A DNA stretch of 64,000 bases from Pseudomonas multiresinivorans (GCF_012971725.1 NZ_CP048833.1:1984001-2048000), one strand, 5' to 3'. Positions 16,079 to 24,468 are shown, counted from the first letter of the stretch. Numbers and translations: made by a program. Notes: generated by a model from the letters alone, not told the origin.

Positions 16079-17047
16079 CTCAGGCAAGTCCTGAGTCTGC
16101 CGCCCTATCAGCCTCTGCCGGAAAGCCCCCGGCGTCTCCCCGCACACCTGCTTGAACAGCCGCGCGAAGCTCGCCCGGTCGGCGTAGCCGACATCACTGG
16201 CGATGCGCTCCAGCGAGCGCCCCGGATCGCCCAGCGCTTCCTGTGCCGAAGCGATACGCAGGCGCTGCACGTAATCGTTCGGTGACATTCCCACCTGCTC
16301 GCGAAAACGCCGCAACAGCGTGCGCGTGGAGCAGTGCACGCGCTGCGCCAGGCTGGAGAGGTCGAAGGGTTGCGCGTAGTTGTCCTCCAGCCAGGCCAAC
16401 AGAGGCTCCAGCGGCGAACCGGCGGGCAGCGGGTCGGGTAGCAGGGGAGTGAAGCGCCGCTGACGGCCTCGCCCGTGCTCGAACACCAGGGTCGCCGCCG
16501 CGCGCCGCGCCAGGGCGGCGCCGGCATGGCGTTCGATCAGGTACAGGCACAGGTCCAGCCCGGCCTGGGCGCCGCCGGAGCAGAGCCGGCCGTTGTCGTC
16601 GGTGCACAGGGCGTCGATGTCCAGCCGCACCTGTGGATAACGCTCCCGGAAGGTCGTCTCCAGCGCCCAATGCGTGGTGGCGCGACGACCATCCAGCACG
16701 CCGGCTTCGGCCAGCAGGAAAGCGCTGCTGCACAGGCTGCCGAGCTGCACGCTGGCAGGGGCGCGACGCAGCCAGGCAAGCAGTGGCTGATTGGCGGCGA
16801 ACGTGGCGTCGATATCCGCGCCGGTGGCGGGAACCAGCAGCAGGTCGCAGCCGGCGGCGAGTTCGAGCCCGCCCTCCACCGCCACGCGGCCGAAGGACAG
16901 GTCCACCGGCTCACCCTCGGCACTGACCCGCAGCACCTCGAAATGGCGCTCACCGGCCAGGCGGTTGGCAAGGTGGAAGCTGTCCATGGCCAGGCCAAGG
17001 CTGGAACACAGGGTTTGCGGGCAGACGAACAGGGCTATCCTGAACAT
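16073..17047 (-). CDS. GlxA-type transcriptional regulator (DJ-1/PfpI + AraC HTH)
   Basis: A 324-aa regulator. The N-terminal DJ-1/PfpI-like domain (about 1-190) has the usual nucleophile-elbow Cys in GSLCSSAFLLA. The C-terminal AraC/XylS DNA-binding domain (about 215-315) has two helix-turn-helix motifs (LSSLAQRVHCSTRTLLRRF and RIASDVGYADRASFARLF). Relatives regulate amine, carnitine or arginine catabolism, but the target here is unknown. It is divergent from an NTF2-like gene, with an inverted repeat at 17076-17112 in the shared region. The TAG stop lies within a REP-derived tandem array. Confidence 0.9.
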   Translation of the reverse strand: MFRIALFVCPQTLCSSLGLAMDSFHLANRLAGERHFEVLRVSAEGEPVDLSFGRVAVEGGLELAAGCDLLLVPATGADIDATFAANQPLLAWLRRAPASVQLGSLCSSAFLLAEAGVLDGRRATTHWALETTFRERYPQVRLDIDALCTDDNGRLCSGGAQAGLDLCLYLIERHAGAALARRAAATLVFEHGRGRQRRFTPLLPDPLPAGSPLEPLLAWLEDNYAQPFDLSSLAQRVHCSTRTLLRRFREQVGMSPNDYVQRLRIASAQEALGDPGRSLERIASDVGYADRASFARLFKQVCGETPGAFRQRLIGRQTQDLPEL

Positions 17048-17075
17048 GGCGTCTCACTGTGCTCGTGTAAGAAAT

Positions 17076-17112
17076 TTGGCGCTATTGATCATAATGTTGT
17101 CCATAACGCCAA
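17076..17112. promoter_or_regulatory. Inverted repeat between GlxA-type regulator and NTF2-like gene
   Basis: TTGGCGCTAT (17076-17085) and ATAACGCCAA (17103-17112) are reverse complements at 9 of 10 positions, spaced 17 bp. The location in a 124-bp divergent region suggests an operator, perhaps for the neighbouring AraC-type regulator. Inference only. Confidence 0.45.
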
Positions 17113-17171
17113 TCGTGTCCAGTCGAGACCCTGTGGATACTGCGTCCATTGCCCACCGACACGAGCGCACC

Positions 17172-17657
17172 ATGGCCCATCCCAACGCCCAGCTGATCGA
17201 ACGTTTCTACCAGGCCTTCCAGCGCCGCGACGGCGAAGCCATGGCCGCCTGCTACAGCGCCGATGTGCAATTCAGCGATCCGGTCTTCACCGACTTGCAC
17301 GGCGCCGAGGCCGGTGACATGTGGCGCATGCTCACCGCTCGCGCCCAGGACTTCTCGCTGACCTATGAAGGCGTCGAGGCTGATGGGCAGCGGGGTTCGG
17401 CTCGCTGGGTGGCGTCCTACACCTTCACCCAGACCGGTCGGAAAGTGACTAATCACATCCGGGCACATTTCCACTTTCGCGACGGATTGATCTGTCAGCA
17501 CGTGGACAGCTTCGACCTCTGGAAGTGGTCGCGCCAGGCCCTCGGCGCCAAGGGAGCCCTGCTGGGCTGGGCGCCGCCGGTGCAGGCGGCGATCCGCGCG
17601 CAGGCCGCTAAAGGCCTCGCGGCATACCGCGCACAACGAGCAGCGAAGGCCGGATAG
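17172..17657 (+). CDS. NTF2-like / SnoaL-like domain protein
   Basis: A 161-aa protein with the NTF2-like start LIERFYQAFQRRDGEAMAACY and the later beta-strand pattern FHFRDGLICQHVDSFDLWKW. Family members are small alpha+beta barrels that work as isomerases, hydrolases or ligand binders. No catalytic residues can be assigned here. The ATG was chosen where this domain begins; the frame is open further upstream but overlaps the divergent promoter. It is divergent from the GlxA-type regulator, which may control it. Confidence 0.8.
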   Translation: MAHPNAQLIERFYQAFQRRDGEAMAACYSADVQFSDPVFTDLHGAEAGDMWRMLTARAQDFSLTYEGVEADGQRGSARWVASYTFTQTGRKVTNHIRAHFHFRDGLICQHVDSFDLWKWSRQALGAKGALLGWAPPVQAAIRAQAAKGLAAYRAQRAAKAG

Positions 17658-17727
17658 AGGGCTTTCGGGCTCGCCCGTGGCGGCGGGATAGGCTTAAATG
17701 ACAGGCGACTGAGAACCGGACGCCGCC

Positions 17728-18429
17728 ATGATCACTCTTTTCCAGTTCCCGCCCGCCTTCAACGTACCCAACGTCAGCCCCTTCTGCCTGAAGCTGGAGA
17801 CCTTCCTGCGCCTCGCCGGGCTGGAGTACCAGGTCAAACCTGTGATGGACCCGCGCAAGGGGCCCAAGGGCAAGCTGCCGTTCATAACGCTGGACGGCAA
17901 GGCCATCGCCGATACGGCGATCATCATGCGTACGCTGCAGCAGTACTACGAATTCGACCTGGACGCGGGGCTCGACGCCCGTGGCCGCGGTTGGGCGGTA
18001 TCGATCACCCGTCTGTGCGACGAGCACCTGGTGCCGCTGCTGGTGTACTTCCGCTGGCTCGACGAGCAGGGCTTCCGCCAGGTGAAAGACGTGATGTTCC
18101 GCGGCATTCCCGCGCCGCTGCGCCCGGCAGTGGGCATGCTGATGCAACGCAAGATCCGCGGCGACCTGAAGGGACGTGGCCTGATGCGCCATAGCCGCGA
18201 CGAGCTGCTGGGCTTCGCCCGCGACGACCTCGAAGCCCTGGACGGCATGCTCGGCGACCTGCCGTACTTCGGCGGTGCCCAGCCGTGCAGCGCCGACGCC
18301 GCCACCTACGGCGTGCTGGCCAACCTGATCCTCAGCACCCTGGAAACGCCGCTCAACGACATGGCGCGCAGCTACGAACGCCTGGTCGGCTACTGCGACC
18401 GCATGCAGGCGCGGGTCTGGGCGTCGTGA
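17728..18429 (+). CDS. GST-fold protein (metaxin / failed-axon-connections-like)
   Basis: A 233-aa protein with an N-terminal thioredoxin-like fold containing SPFCLKLETFLRLAG and GKLPFITLDG, then an all-helical C-terminal domain ending with a YFGGAQPCSADAATYG segment. This pattern fits the metaxin/FAXC-like branch of the glutathione S-transferases rather than classical detoxifying GSTs. The role in bacteria is unclear. The stop overlaps the GTG start of the next gene (GTGA), so the two are translationally coupled. Confidence 0.82.
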   Translation: MITLFQFPPAFNVPNVSPFCLKLETFLRLAGLEYQVKPVMDPRKGPKGKLPFITLDGKAIADTAIIMRTLQQYYEFDLDAGLDARGRGWAVSITRLCDEHLVPLLVYFRWLDEQGFRQVKDVMFRGIPAPLRPAVGMLMQRKIRGDLKGRGLMRHSRDELLGFARDDLEALDGMLGDLPYFGGAQPCSADAATYGVLANLILSTLETPLNDMARSYERLVGYCDRMQARVWAS

Positions 18430-18731
18430 CCGCGGCCGAACCCAAACCCTGGTTCGTCTACCTGGTGCGTGCCGAGAACGGAGCGCTCTACTGCGGCATC
18501 AGCGACGACGCCCAACGCCGGTTCGAAACCCATCGCACCGGCAAGGGCGCGCGCTTCTTCCACTCCAGCCCGGCCCAGGCGCTGGTCTACGTCGAGGCCT
18601 GCCCCGGCAAGGGCGACGCCCTGCGCCGTGAGCGCGCAATCAAGGCGCTGACCAAGAAAGCCAAGGAACGCCTGGTGCTGGCCAATCCGTTCGTCATCAA
18701 CGCCGTGGATGTCATCCCATCCGAGGGATGA
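18426..18731 (+). CDS. GIY-YIG nuclease-domain protein (UPF0213-like)
   Basis: A 101-aa single-domain protein. It carries WFVYLVRAENGALYCGIS (the GIY...YIG core in its degenerate UPF0213 form), an Arg in AQRRFETH and a Glu-rich helix. Family members have the nuclease fold, but few have proven activity. The start is a GTG overlapping the preceding TGA stop by two bases; the upstream part of the frame is in the antisense shadow of the GST-fold gene. It is probably co-expressed with the GST-fold gene. Confidence 0.85.
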   Translation: MTAAEPKPWFVYLVRAENGALYCGISDDAQRRFETHRTGKGARFFHSSPAQALVYVEACPGKGDALRRERAIKALTKKAKERLVLANPFVINAVDVIPSEG

Positions 18732-18794
18732 GGTAGGACTCGCGCGAAGCACGGGTTAAGCTGCCGGACCACTTTGCGGCCGCTGGAGCCCACC

Positions 18795-19730
18795 ATGTCC
18801 GAGCTGATCCTGCACCACTACCCGACTTCACCGTTCGCCGAAAAGGCGCGCCTGATGCTGGGCTTCAAGCAGCTGCCCTGGCGCTCGGTGACCATCCCGC
18901 CGCTGATGCCCAAGCCGGACCTGATGCCGCTCACCGGCGGCTACCGCAAGACGCCGGTGCTGCAGGTCGGCGCCGATATCTACTGCGACACCGCGCTGAT
19001 TGCCCGCCGCCTGGACCAGGAAAAGGCCGTGCCCGCCCTGTTCCCAGAAGGTCACGAATTCACCGTTGCGAGCTTCTCGCTGTGGGTCGACTCGGTGGTC
19101 TTCCAGCACGCGGTCAGCCTTGTGTTCCAGCCCGAATCCATCGCCATGCGCTTCGGCAAGCTGCCGCCGGAGTTCCTCAAGGCCTTCGTCGCAGACCGCA
19201 GCCAGCTGTTCAGCGGCGGCACGGCCAGCAAACTGTCGGCCGAGCAGGCCAAGCACCAGTGGCCGGCTTTCATGGCGCGCGTCGAGGAGCAACTGGCCCG
19301 CGAAGAAGGCGATTTCCTGTTCGGCGAACCTTCGGTAGCCGACCTGTCCCTCGCCCACTGCCTGTGGTTCGTCAAGGCCACGCCGGTCACTTCGCCACTG
19401 GTGGACGCCTACCCGGCGCTCAGTGCCTGGCTCGGCCGCGTGCTGGGCTTCGGCCATGGCGCACCCAGTGAAATGAGCAGCGAAGAAGCCATCGCCGTGG
19501 CGCGCGACAGCCAGCCCGCCGCATTGCCCCAGGAAGACTTCGTCGACCCCAACGGCTTCACACCCGGCCAGCGCGTGGTGATCGCCGCCACCGACTACGG
19601 CTGCGATCCGGTGGAAGGCGAGCTGGTGCACGCCGGGCTGGAAAGCCTGATCCTGCGCCGCGAGGACCCGCGCGCCGGCACGGTGCATGTGCACTTCCCT
19701 CGCGTCGGCTTCAGCATCCGCCCGGCCTGA
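18795..19730 (+). CDS. Glutathione S-transferase family protein with C-terminal extension
   Basis: A 311-aa protein. The N-terminal GST thioredoxin fold has YPTSPFAEKARLMLGFK (active Ser/Tyr side) and RKTPVLQVG with the cis-Pro. A helical GST domain follows to about residue 220. The last 70-80 residues (GFTPGQRVVIAATDYG... to the end) form an additional beta-rich piece not present in standard GSTs of about 210 aa. The substrate is unknown. The ATG follows CCACC with no strong Shine-Dalgarno. The 3' end overlaps the convergent DUF4344 gene by 20 bp. Confidence 0.85.
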   Translation: MSELILHHYPTSPFAEKARLMLGFKQLPWRSVTIPPLMPKPDLMPLTGGYRKTPVLQVGADIYCDTALIARRLDQEKAVPALFPEGHEFTVASFSLWVDSVVFQHAVSLVFQPESIAMRFGKLPPEFLKAFVADRSQLFSGGTASKLSAEQAKHQWPAFMARVEEQLAREEGDFLFGEPSVADLSLAHCLWFVKATPVTSPLVDAYPALSAWLGRVLGFGHGAPSEMSSEEAIAVARDSQPAALPQEDFVDPNGFTPGQRVVIAATDYGCDPVEGELVHAGLESLILRREDPRAGTVHVHFPRVGFSIRPA

Positions 19731-20580
19731 GTCCGACCGGGCCAGGGCACTGCCGCGTCACTGGGGTGCGCAGTCGTGGCAGGTTCTCGGCCATTTCGCG
19801 GAAGTGCTGCAGGCGCTCGTAGCAGAGCGCCATTTCCCCGCTGTTGCTGTTGTACCAGGCGTCCGGTGCGCCGCAGCTGACCAGTTGGATCGTCAGCGGA
19901 CGCGGCGGGCGGAACAGCCGGAACACCTCGTCCACCATGCGTTGCAGATGATCACCGTCACGTAGCAGGGCGATCAGCGGCAGCGTGCTATCGCGGTCCA
20001 CCGCCGGCGTGTCGTAGTTCAGACGCAGCGCGGCGCGGTGCTGGATCGACGGATGCCGCCGCGCGTGGCGAATCCACTCGAATGCCTTGCTGGCCTGCTG
20101 GAACTCCTGGTCACAGTACACGGCACGTTCGTAGGGCAGCCCGGTCAACGGCGGCAGCCAGTCCAGGCGCGCCATGTCGCTGCCGTAGAGCAGGCAGGCG
20201 ATGTTGTAGTAGCGCTGTTCGTCCAGCGGATGACTGTCCCAGGCCAGCACCTGGTCCGGTGGCGGCTTGGGCGTCTGCCATTCCAGGCGCCAGTAGTCGG
20301 CGATGTCCAGCAGGCGCGCGTCGACCTCGTCGCGCGGCAGCTTCGCGTAGAGGCGGAACAGCAGGATGAAGCCGAGCTGGTCCGCCGCGTCCTCCTCGCG
20401 CCCGAGTACCGGAAGGTCGTACTCGGCGATCAGCATGTGCCCCATCTCGTGCATCACGCTGAATTCGGCGTTGGCCAGCACGAAGCGCGCGACGTTGGGC
20501 GTGAGCGACTGCGGCGTCGGGGCAGCGAAAAGTAGGTTGGCGCAGAGCAGCAACAGCAACGCGAGGTACGAGCAGTGCAT
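19711..20580 (-). CDS. Secreted DUF4344-type zinc metallopeptidase-like protein
   Basis: A 289-aa protein. The chosen ATG gives a signal peptide (MHCSYLALLLLLCANLLFA, cleaved near residue 20). A zinc-peptidase motif HEMGH (44-48) follows, and GREEDAADQLG downstream could provide the third ligand. This matches the DUF4344 family of putative metallopeptidases, which have no established substrate. Location is probably periplasmic or outside the cell. It could start further upstream (20646) but that would bury the signal peptide. Its 3' end overlaps the convergent GST gene by 20 bp. Confidence 0.82.
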   Translation of the reverse strand: MHCSYLALLLLLCANLLFAAPTPQSLTPNVARFVLANAEFSVMHEMGHMLIAEYDLPVLGREEDAADQLGFILLFRLYAKLPRDEVDARLLDIADYWRLEWQTPKPPPDQVLAWDSHPLDEQRYYNIACLLYGSDMARLDWLPPLTGLPYERAVYCDQEFQQASKAFEWIRHARRHPSIQHRAALRLNYDTPAVDRDSTLPLIALLRDGDHLQRMVDEVFRLFRPPRPLTIQLVSCGAPDAWYNSNSGEMALCYERLQHFREMAENLPRLRTPVTRQCPGPVGLRPGGC

Positions 20581-20868
20581 CCGGGGATGCCCGGAGAGCG
20601 GGGACGCTACGACAGTGAAGGCGTGCAAGGCGGGCATGGCGGCCACCGCGAGCGAGAGGCGCCTGATCTGACTCTAGCAGCCGCACCGCGCGGGCTGCGG
20701 GGCGTTTTGTCGGAAGTCCGTGCAGCGCTCGTTTGAGTCCTCTGCCCAGCAGGTTCGCGAGCAAGAACTGGGCGTCCCCCTCGCCCCTGCCGTTCGCCGG
20801 AATGCCCAGTGGGCTTCTTGTAGGAGCGAGCTTGCTCGCGAACCGCCCAGCGCCCAATCGTCACGCAC
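20581..20868. other. Gene-free region between the DUF4344 and YejK genes
   Basis: Contains a truncated REP half at 20752 and a complete REP half at 20820 in the opposite order from a normal REPIN. I see no gene. The DUF4344 promoter should be in its left part (minus strand), but I could not define it. Confidence 0.5.
20752..20844. repeat. Broken REP pair in outward order
   Basis: A truncated right-type half (GGTTCGCGAGCAAG, 20752-20765) and a complete left-type half (20820-20844). In all the other pairs the left type comes first. The right half lacks its last 11 bp. This looks like the remains of two adjacent REPINs after a deletion, or a single inverted insertion. Confidence 0.75.
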
Positions 20869-20897
20869 AAAAAAAGCCCATCGCGAGATGGGCTTTC
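20869..20897 (-). terminator. Intrinsic terminator of yejK/ndpA
   Basis: AAGCCCATC-GCGA-GATGGGCTT stem-loop with a run of seven A on the plus strand, which is a U-run on the minus strand. It begins 18 bp after the stop of the YejK gene. Confidence 0.88.
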
Positions 20898-20914
20898 TTA
20901 TGGGTGAAAAACCG

Positions 20915-21922
20915 TCAGTCCTTGCGGCGCTTGAGCTGGTCCTGCAACTGCGTCGGCAGACCGCGGATGATCAGCATGTCGCGCTCCTCGTCGTACTCCA
21001 CCTTGCTGCCCAGCAGGTGCGCCTCGAAGCTGATCGACAGCCCTTCGGCGCGGCCGGTGAAGCGGCGGAACTGGTTGAGGGTGCGCTTGTCCGCCGGGAT
21101 TTCCGGCGACAGGCCGTAATCCTTGTTGCGGATGTAGTCGTAGAAGGCGCGCGGTGCCTGGTCGTCCATCAGTTCGGAGAGCGCGTCGAGGGCCATCGGC
21201 TCGCCGATCTTCGCCTGGCTGGTGGCGTAGTCCACCAGCACGTCGGTCTTTTCGCGGGCCTGCTCTTCGGGCAGGTCTTCGCTTTCCACGAAGTCGCTGA
21301 AGGCCTTGAGCAGGGTGCGGGTCTCGCTCGGCCCGTCGACGCCTTCGGTGCAACCGATGAAGTCGCGGAAGTAGTCCGAGACCTTCTTGCCGCCCTTGCC
21401 CTTGATGAACGAGATGTACTGCTTGGACGTCTTGTTGTTGCGCCACTCGGAGATGTTGATCCGCGCGGCCATGTGCAGCTGGCCCAGGTCCAGGTGGCGC
21501 GACGGGGTGACTTCCAGCGCCTCGGTGACCGCCACGCCTTCGCTGTGGTGCAGCAGGGCGATGGACAGGTAGTCGGTCATGCCCTGCTGGTAATGGCAGA
21601 ACAGCACGTGGCCGCCGGTGGAGAGGTTGGACTCTTCCATCAGCGTTTTCAGGTGCTCCACCGCCTGCTTGGAGAAGGCGACGAAGTCCTTGCCGCTGTC
21701 CAGGTACTCGCCCAGCCAACCGCTGAACGGGTAGGCGCCCGACTCGCCCTGGAACAGGCCCCAGGCCTTGTTCGGCTTGGCGTTGTAGCTCTCGTTGAGG
21801 TCGGCCATCAGGTTCTCGATGGCCTGGGAGTCGCCCAGCTCGGCATCGCGCGCATGCAGCGTCGCGGGGTTGCCGTCGGGCTTCTTGTCGATCAGGTGGA
21901 CGATGGCGTGGCGAATCGGCAT
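20915..21922 (-). CDS. ndpA: Nucleoid-associated protein YejK/NdpA
   Basis: A 335-aa cytoplasmic protein matching the YejK/NdpA (37-kDa nucleoid-associated protein) family over its full length: start MPIRHAIVHLIDKKPDG, middle HMAARINISEWRNN, end DEERDMLIIRGLPTQLQDQLKRR. It binds DNA nonspecifically and is found with the nucleoid; its exact role is unclear. The usual family length is about 335 aa. It sits alone, with its own terminator just downstream. Confidence 0.93.
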   Translation of the reverse strand: MPIRHAIVHLIDKKPDGNPATLHARDAELGDSQAIENLMADLNESYNAKPNKAWGLFQGESGAYPFSGWLGEYLDSGKDFVAFSKQAVEHLKTLMEESNLSTGGHVLFCHYQQGMTDYLSIALLHHSEGVAVTEALEVTPSRHLDLGQLHMAARINISEWRNNKTSKQYISFIKGKGGKKVSDYFRDFIGCTEGVDGPSETRTLLKAFSDFVESEDLPEEQAREKTDVLVDYATSQAKIGEPMALDALSELMDDQAPRAFYDYIRNKDYGLSPEIPADKRTLNQFRRFTGRAEGLSISFEAHLLGSKVEYDEERDMLIIRGLPTQLQDQLKRRKD

Positions 21923-22037
21923 GGCGGACCCGGATGTTCAGTGCCGGCGGCGCCGCGCGCATCGAAGCGGCGGCGGGGCGGGCGGATTGGAAAACGCCAG
22001 AGTTTACCCGACAAGGCGCCGGGATGCGCGACGCCGA

Positions 22038-23402
22038 TCAGTCCGCCGCCGGCGCCAGCCCCTCGTCGCGCTCGCGTCGGTTGCGGCGTAGCTGGCGCAG
22101 GCGGCGGATCACGTAGTTCAGGTGCAGGTGCAGCTCGTACAGCTCGTTGTAGTAGGACAGCGGCACCTCGACCTTGGCCAGTTCGGCCTCCAGCTGCTCC
22201 AGGCGTTCGATCTCGGTGCTCAGCTCGGCGCTACCGGTGCGTTCGTCCAGGCGCCGGTCGATCTCTCGCAGGTAGCGGTACCAGCGGTAGATGCGCGCGC
22301 GGATGCGCCAGCGGTACAGCGGGCCGATGGACTTGAGCAGCGGGATGAGGATGGCAATGAAAGGAATCAGCAGGATGATGTAGCGGTCCGCCAGCGAGGC
22401 GATGCGGAACGGCAGGAAGCGCTGCAGCAGCGGCGGGCCACTCTTGTAGTAGCGCTCGGCGTCTTCCTGCAGTGCCAGCGTCCGGGGTTCTGCGCTGGGG
22501 AAGGCGTCGGCCGGGTCGAGCAGGGTGCCGCTCTTCATCACGGCCCGTGCGGCCTCCAGGATCAGCGGGGTGAGCGCCGGGTGGAAGTCGCCGTTGGCCA
22601 CCAGGGTCGCCACCGGCGATAGGGTGGCGATGTCCTGATCCGGAATATTCTGCGCCAGGTTCAGCAGGCCTTCGCTGACTTCCACGCGCTTGAGGAAGGG
22701 AATCCGTGCCTCATAGGCATGGGCGCGACGAAAGCCGGTGAGCGTGAGATCGGGGCTGGCGGCCAGGCGCTGCACCAGCGGGTTTTCCGCCGGGCCAACG
22801 AAGAAGGCCGCATCCAGCTCGCCGGCCAGCAGTTCGTTGGCCACCGCGTTGCCGCCACGTGCCTGCCAGCCGGCGGGCAGAGGATCGGTGGGAATCTCGT
22901 TGGCCTTGAGGATCGCCTGGGTCACAGCCTCGGTGCCGCTGCCGGCGCTGCCGATGGCGACGCGCAGTGCGAGCAGGTCGGCGAGGCGGTCGATCTTCGC
23001 TTCGCGGCGCTGGAACAGCCACAGCGGCTCCTGGAACATTGCACCGAGAGTCTGCAAGTGCGCGCGCTGCTTGGCTTCGAGCTGCTGCTCCTGGCCGCTC
23101 TGCACCAGCGCCAGGTCTACGCCACTCTTGCCATCCAGCAGCTTGTCGAGATTCTCCCGCGAGCCGGCGGTGCGCACCAGCTGCAAGTCGAAGCCCTGCT
23201 TGGCCAACTCCTCTTTCAGGCGTTGGCCGAACACCGCATAGCCGCCACCTGGAGCGCCAGTGGCCAGGGTGGCGCTCATCGGCGGTGGCGGAGCGACGAA
23301 GTAGAAGACCGCGGCGACCAGTGCGGCCAGCACCGGCACCAGCCAGAGGTTGGCACGGACCAGGATGGCGAGGTCCTTGAGCATATTGAGCAGGCGTTGC
23401 AT
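22038..23402 (-). CDS. TAXI-family TRAP transporter solute-binding protein, membrane-anchored
   Basis: A 454-aa protein. An N-terminal TM segment (about 18-37) is followed by a TAXI-type substrate-binding domain (ATGAPGGGYAVFGQRLKEEL at about 46-65, GSAGSGTEAVTQ region at about 150). A second TM (about 345-365, YIILLIPFIAILIPLL) leads into a cytoplasmic tail with heptad-like E/L repeats (about 385-440). Ordinary TAXI proteins are about 320 aa, secreted, and coded beside a DctQM permease. None is present here, so this protein may sense a ligand rather than transport it. It is divergent from a kinase-like gene. Confidence 0.85.
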   Translation of the reverse strand: MQRLLNMLKDLAILVRANLWLVPVLAALVAAVFYFVAPPPPMSATLATGAPGGGYAVFGQRLKEELAKQGFDLQLVRTAGSRENLDKLLDGKSGVDLALVQSGQEQQLEAKQRAHLQTLGAMFQEPLWLFQRREAKIDRLADLLALRVAIGSAGSGTEAVTQAILKANEIPTDPLPAGWQARGGNAVANELLAGELDAAFFVGPAENPLVQRLAASPDLTLTGFRRAHAYEARIPFLKRVEVSEGLLNLAQNIPDQDIATLSPVATLVANGDFHPALTPLILEAARAVMKSGTLLDPADAFPSAEPRTLALQEDAERYYKSGPPLLQRFLPFRIASLADRYIILLIPFIAILIPLLKSIGPLYRWRIRARIYRWYRYLREIDRRLDERTGSAELSTEIERLEQLEAELAKVEVPLSYYNELYELHLHLNYVIRRLRQLRRNRRERDEGLAPAAD

Positions 23403-23479
23403 GGCGTTCCCTCGAATTGCCTTTCCAGAAACCTTAGCGGTTCGTAATCGACCGGGAGGTCCTGTCGAGGTTCAGCGAA

Positions 23480-23575
23480 CGTAACTGTCCCGAAACTTCA
23501 AATAGCGCGTGTATTAAATGTGAAATTTTCGTTAAATGAGTGCTATCAAAATGATGTCTCTCCTGTGTCGATACC
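23480..23575. promoter_or_regulatory. A/T-rich divergent promoter region with a TTAAATG direct repeat
   Basis: This stretch is clearly richer in A/T than its surroundings. TTAAATG occurs at 23514-23520 and 23532-23538, an 18-bp period that places both on nearly the same DNA face. It lies 38-62 bp upstream of the kinase-like gene. The spacing resembles response-regulator direct-repeat boxes (PmrA/PhoP-type), but the sequence is not a clear match. Confidence 0.4.
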
Positions 23576-24406
23576 ATGCTGTTCAAACCACAACGGAAGC
23601 GGTTTCCCCATACCATCAGGAATGGTGAACTGACGCTGCATGCAGGTGATTCAGCCTCTGCCGGCTTGCTGGCCGGAATTGCCGATCTCATTCGCCAGCG
23701 TGAGCAAGGGCGTCGCATCGTCGGTTGCGTCCAGGGCAACGGCGCCTTGTCCTTCGTAAAGGTCAGCCGAGTCGATGGGATTCGATCCAAAGTTCGCCTG
23801 CTACTGGGCCGCAAGCGTCGGCAGGGTGGCTTTGACTGGACGGTCGCAGAGCTCCTCAACACCACGGAAGCCAGTGCGCGCAATGCGCCGGTCCCGGCCG
23901 TGCACGGCTTTGGGTATCGCAAGCGGCGCTATGGACTGATAGATGAGCTGTTCCTGCTCACCGAGTTCCTTGATGGCTACGTCGATGGTGTGCAAGCCCT
24001 GGAACAGGAGCACCTGCCCGTTGGGCAGTTGCTGGCACAGGCACTCGACCTCGTAGGGCAACTGCACGCCAGGCAGATTGCCCACCTCGACCTGTGGCTC
24101 GGCAACGTCATGGTCCATACCGGCGGCGGGTCGCCCAAGGTGATCGATCTGGAGAACTGCTACATCGGCCCGCTGCCGCATTTTGCTGCGGTGCTCGGTT
24201 TCCAGTTCGGCTTCCTTTACTACTACCGGGCGCGGCAATACATCGACGAAGGTCGTTTCGACCAGTTAGTGGAAGTTGCACTCGCGCACTATCCGCAGCT
24301 GGACCGTGCGGTATTCGACGCCATCTACCGTCAGGCAAAGCATCAGCACGTCGGCCGCAAGGAGCGTCATAGACTGGTGAGCCACGGTCGTTTCATCGCC
24401 GACTGA
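23576..24406 (+). CDS. Protein-kinase-like phosphotransferase (LPS kinase / RIO-like)
   Basis: A 276-aa protein with a protein-kinase-like fold: an ATP-binding Lys candidate in SFVKVSR (K62), catalytic loop HLDLWLGN (170-177; HxDxxxxN) and metal-binding DLEN (191-194) instead of DFG. This matches the WaaP/Kdo kinase/InaA group, which phosphorylates lipopolysaccharide core sugars, but a small-molecule kinase role is also possible. The Lys/Arg-rich patch at residues 66-83 (many R/K) could contact membranes or LPS. It has its own A/T-rich upstream region and is followed by sbcD after 62 bp. Confidence 0.75.
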   Translation: MLFKPQRKRFPHTIRNGELTLHAGDSASAGLLAGIADLIRQREQGRRIVGCVQGNGALSFVKVSRVDGIRSKVRLLLGRKRRQGGFDWTVAELLNTTEASARNAPVPAVHGFGYRKRRYGLIDELFLLTEFLDGYVDGVQALEQEHLPVGQLLAQALDLVGQLHARQIAHLDLWLGNVMVHTGGGSPKVIDLENCYIGPLPHFAAVLGFQFGFLYYYRARQYIDEGRFDQLVEVALAHYPQLDRAVFDAIYRQAKHQHVGRKERHRLVSHGRFIAD

Positions 24407-24468
24407 AAGCGTGGGTGGATGACGCTATCATCCCTGCCTTCGAGCAGCGGTAGCGGACTCCATTTTTC

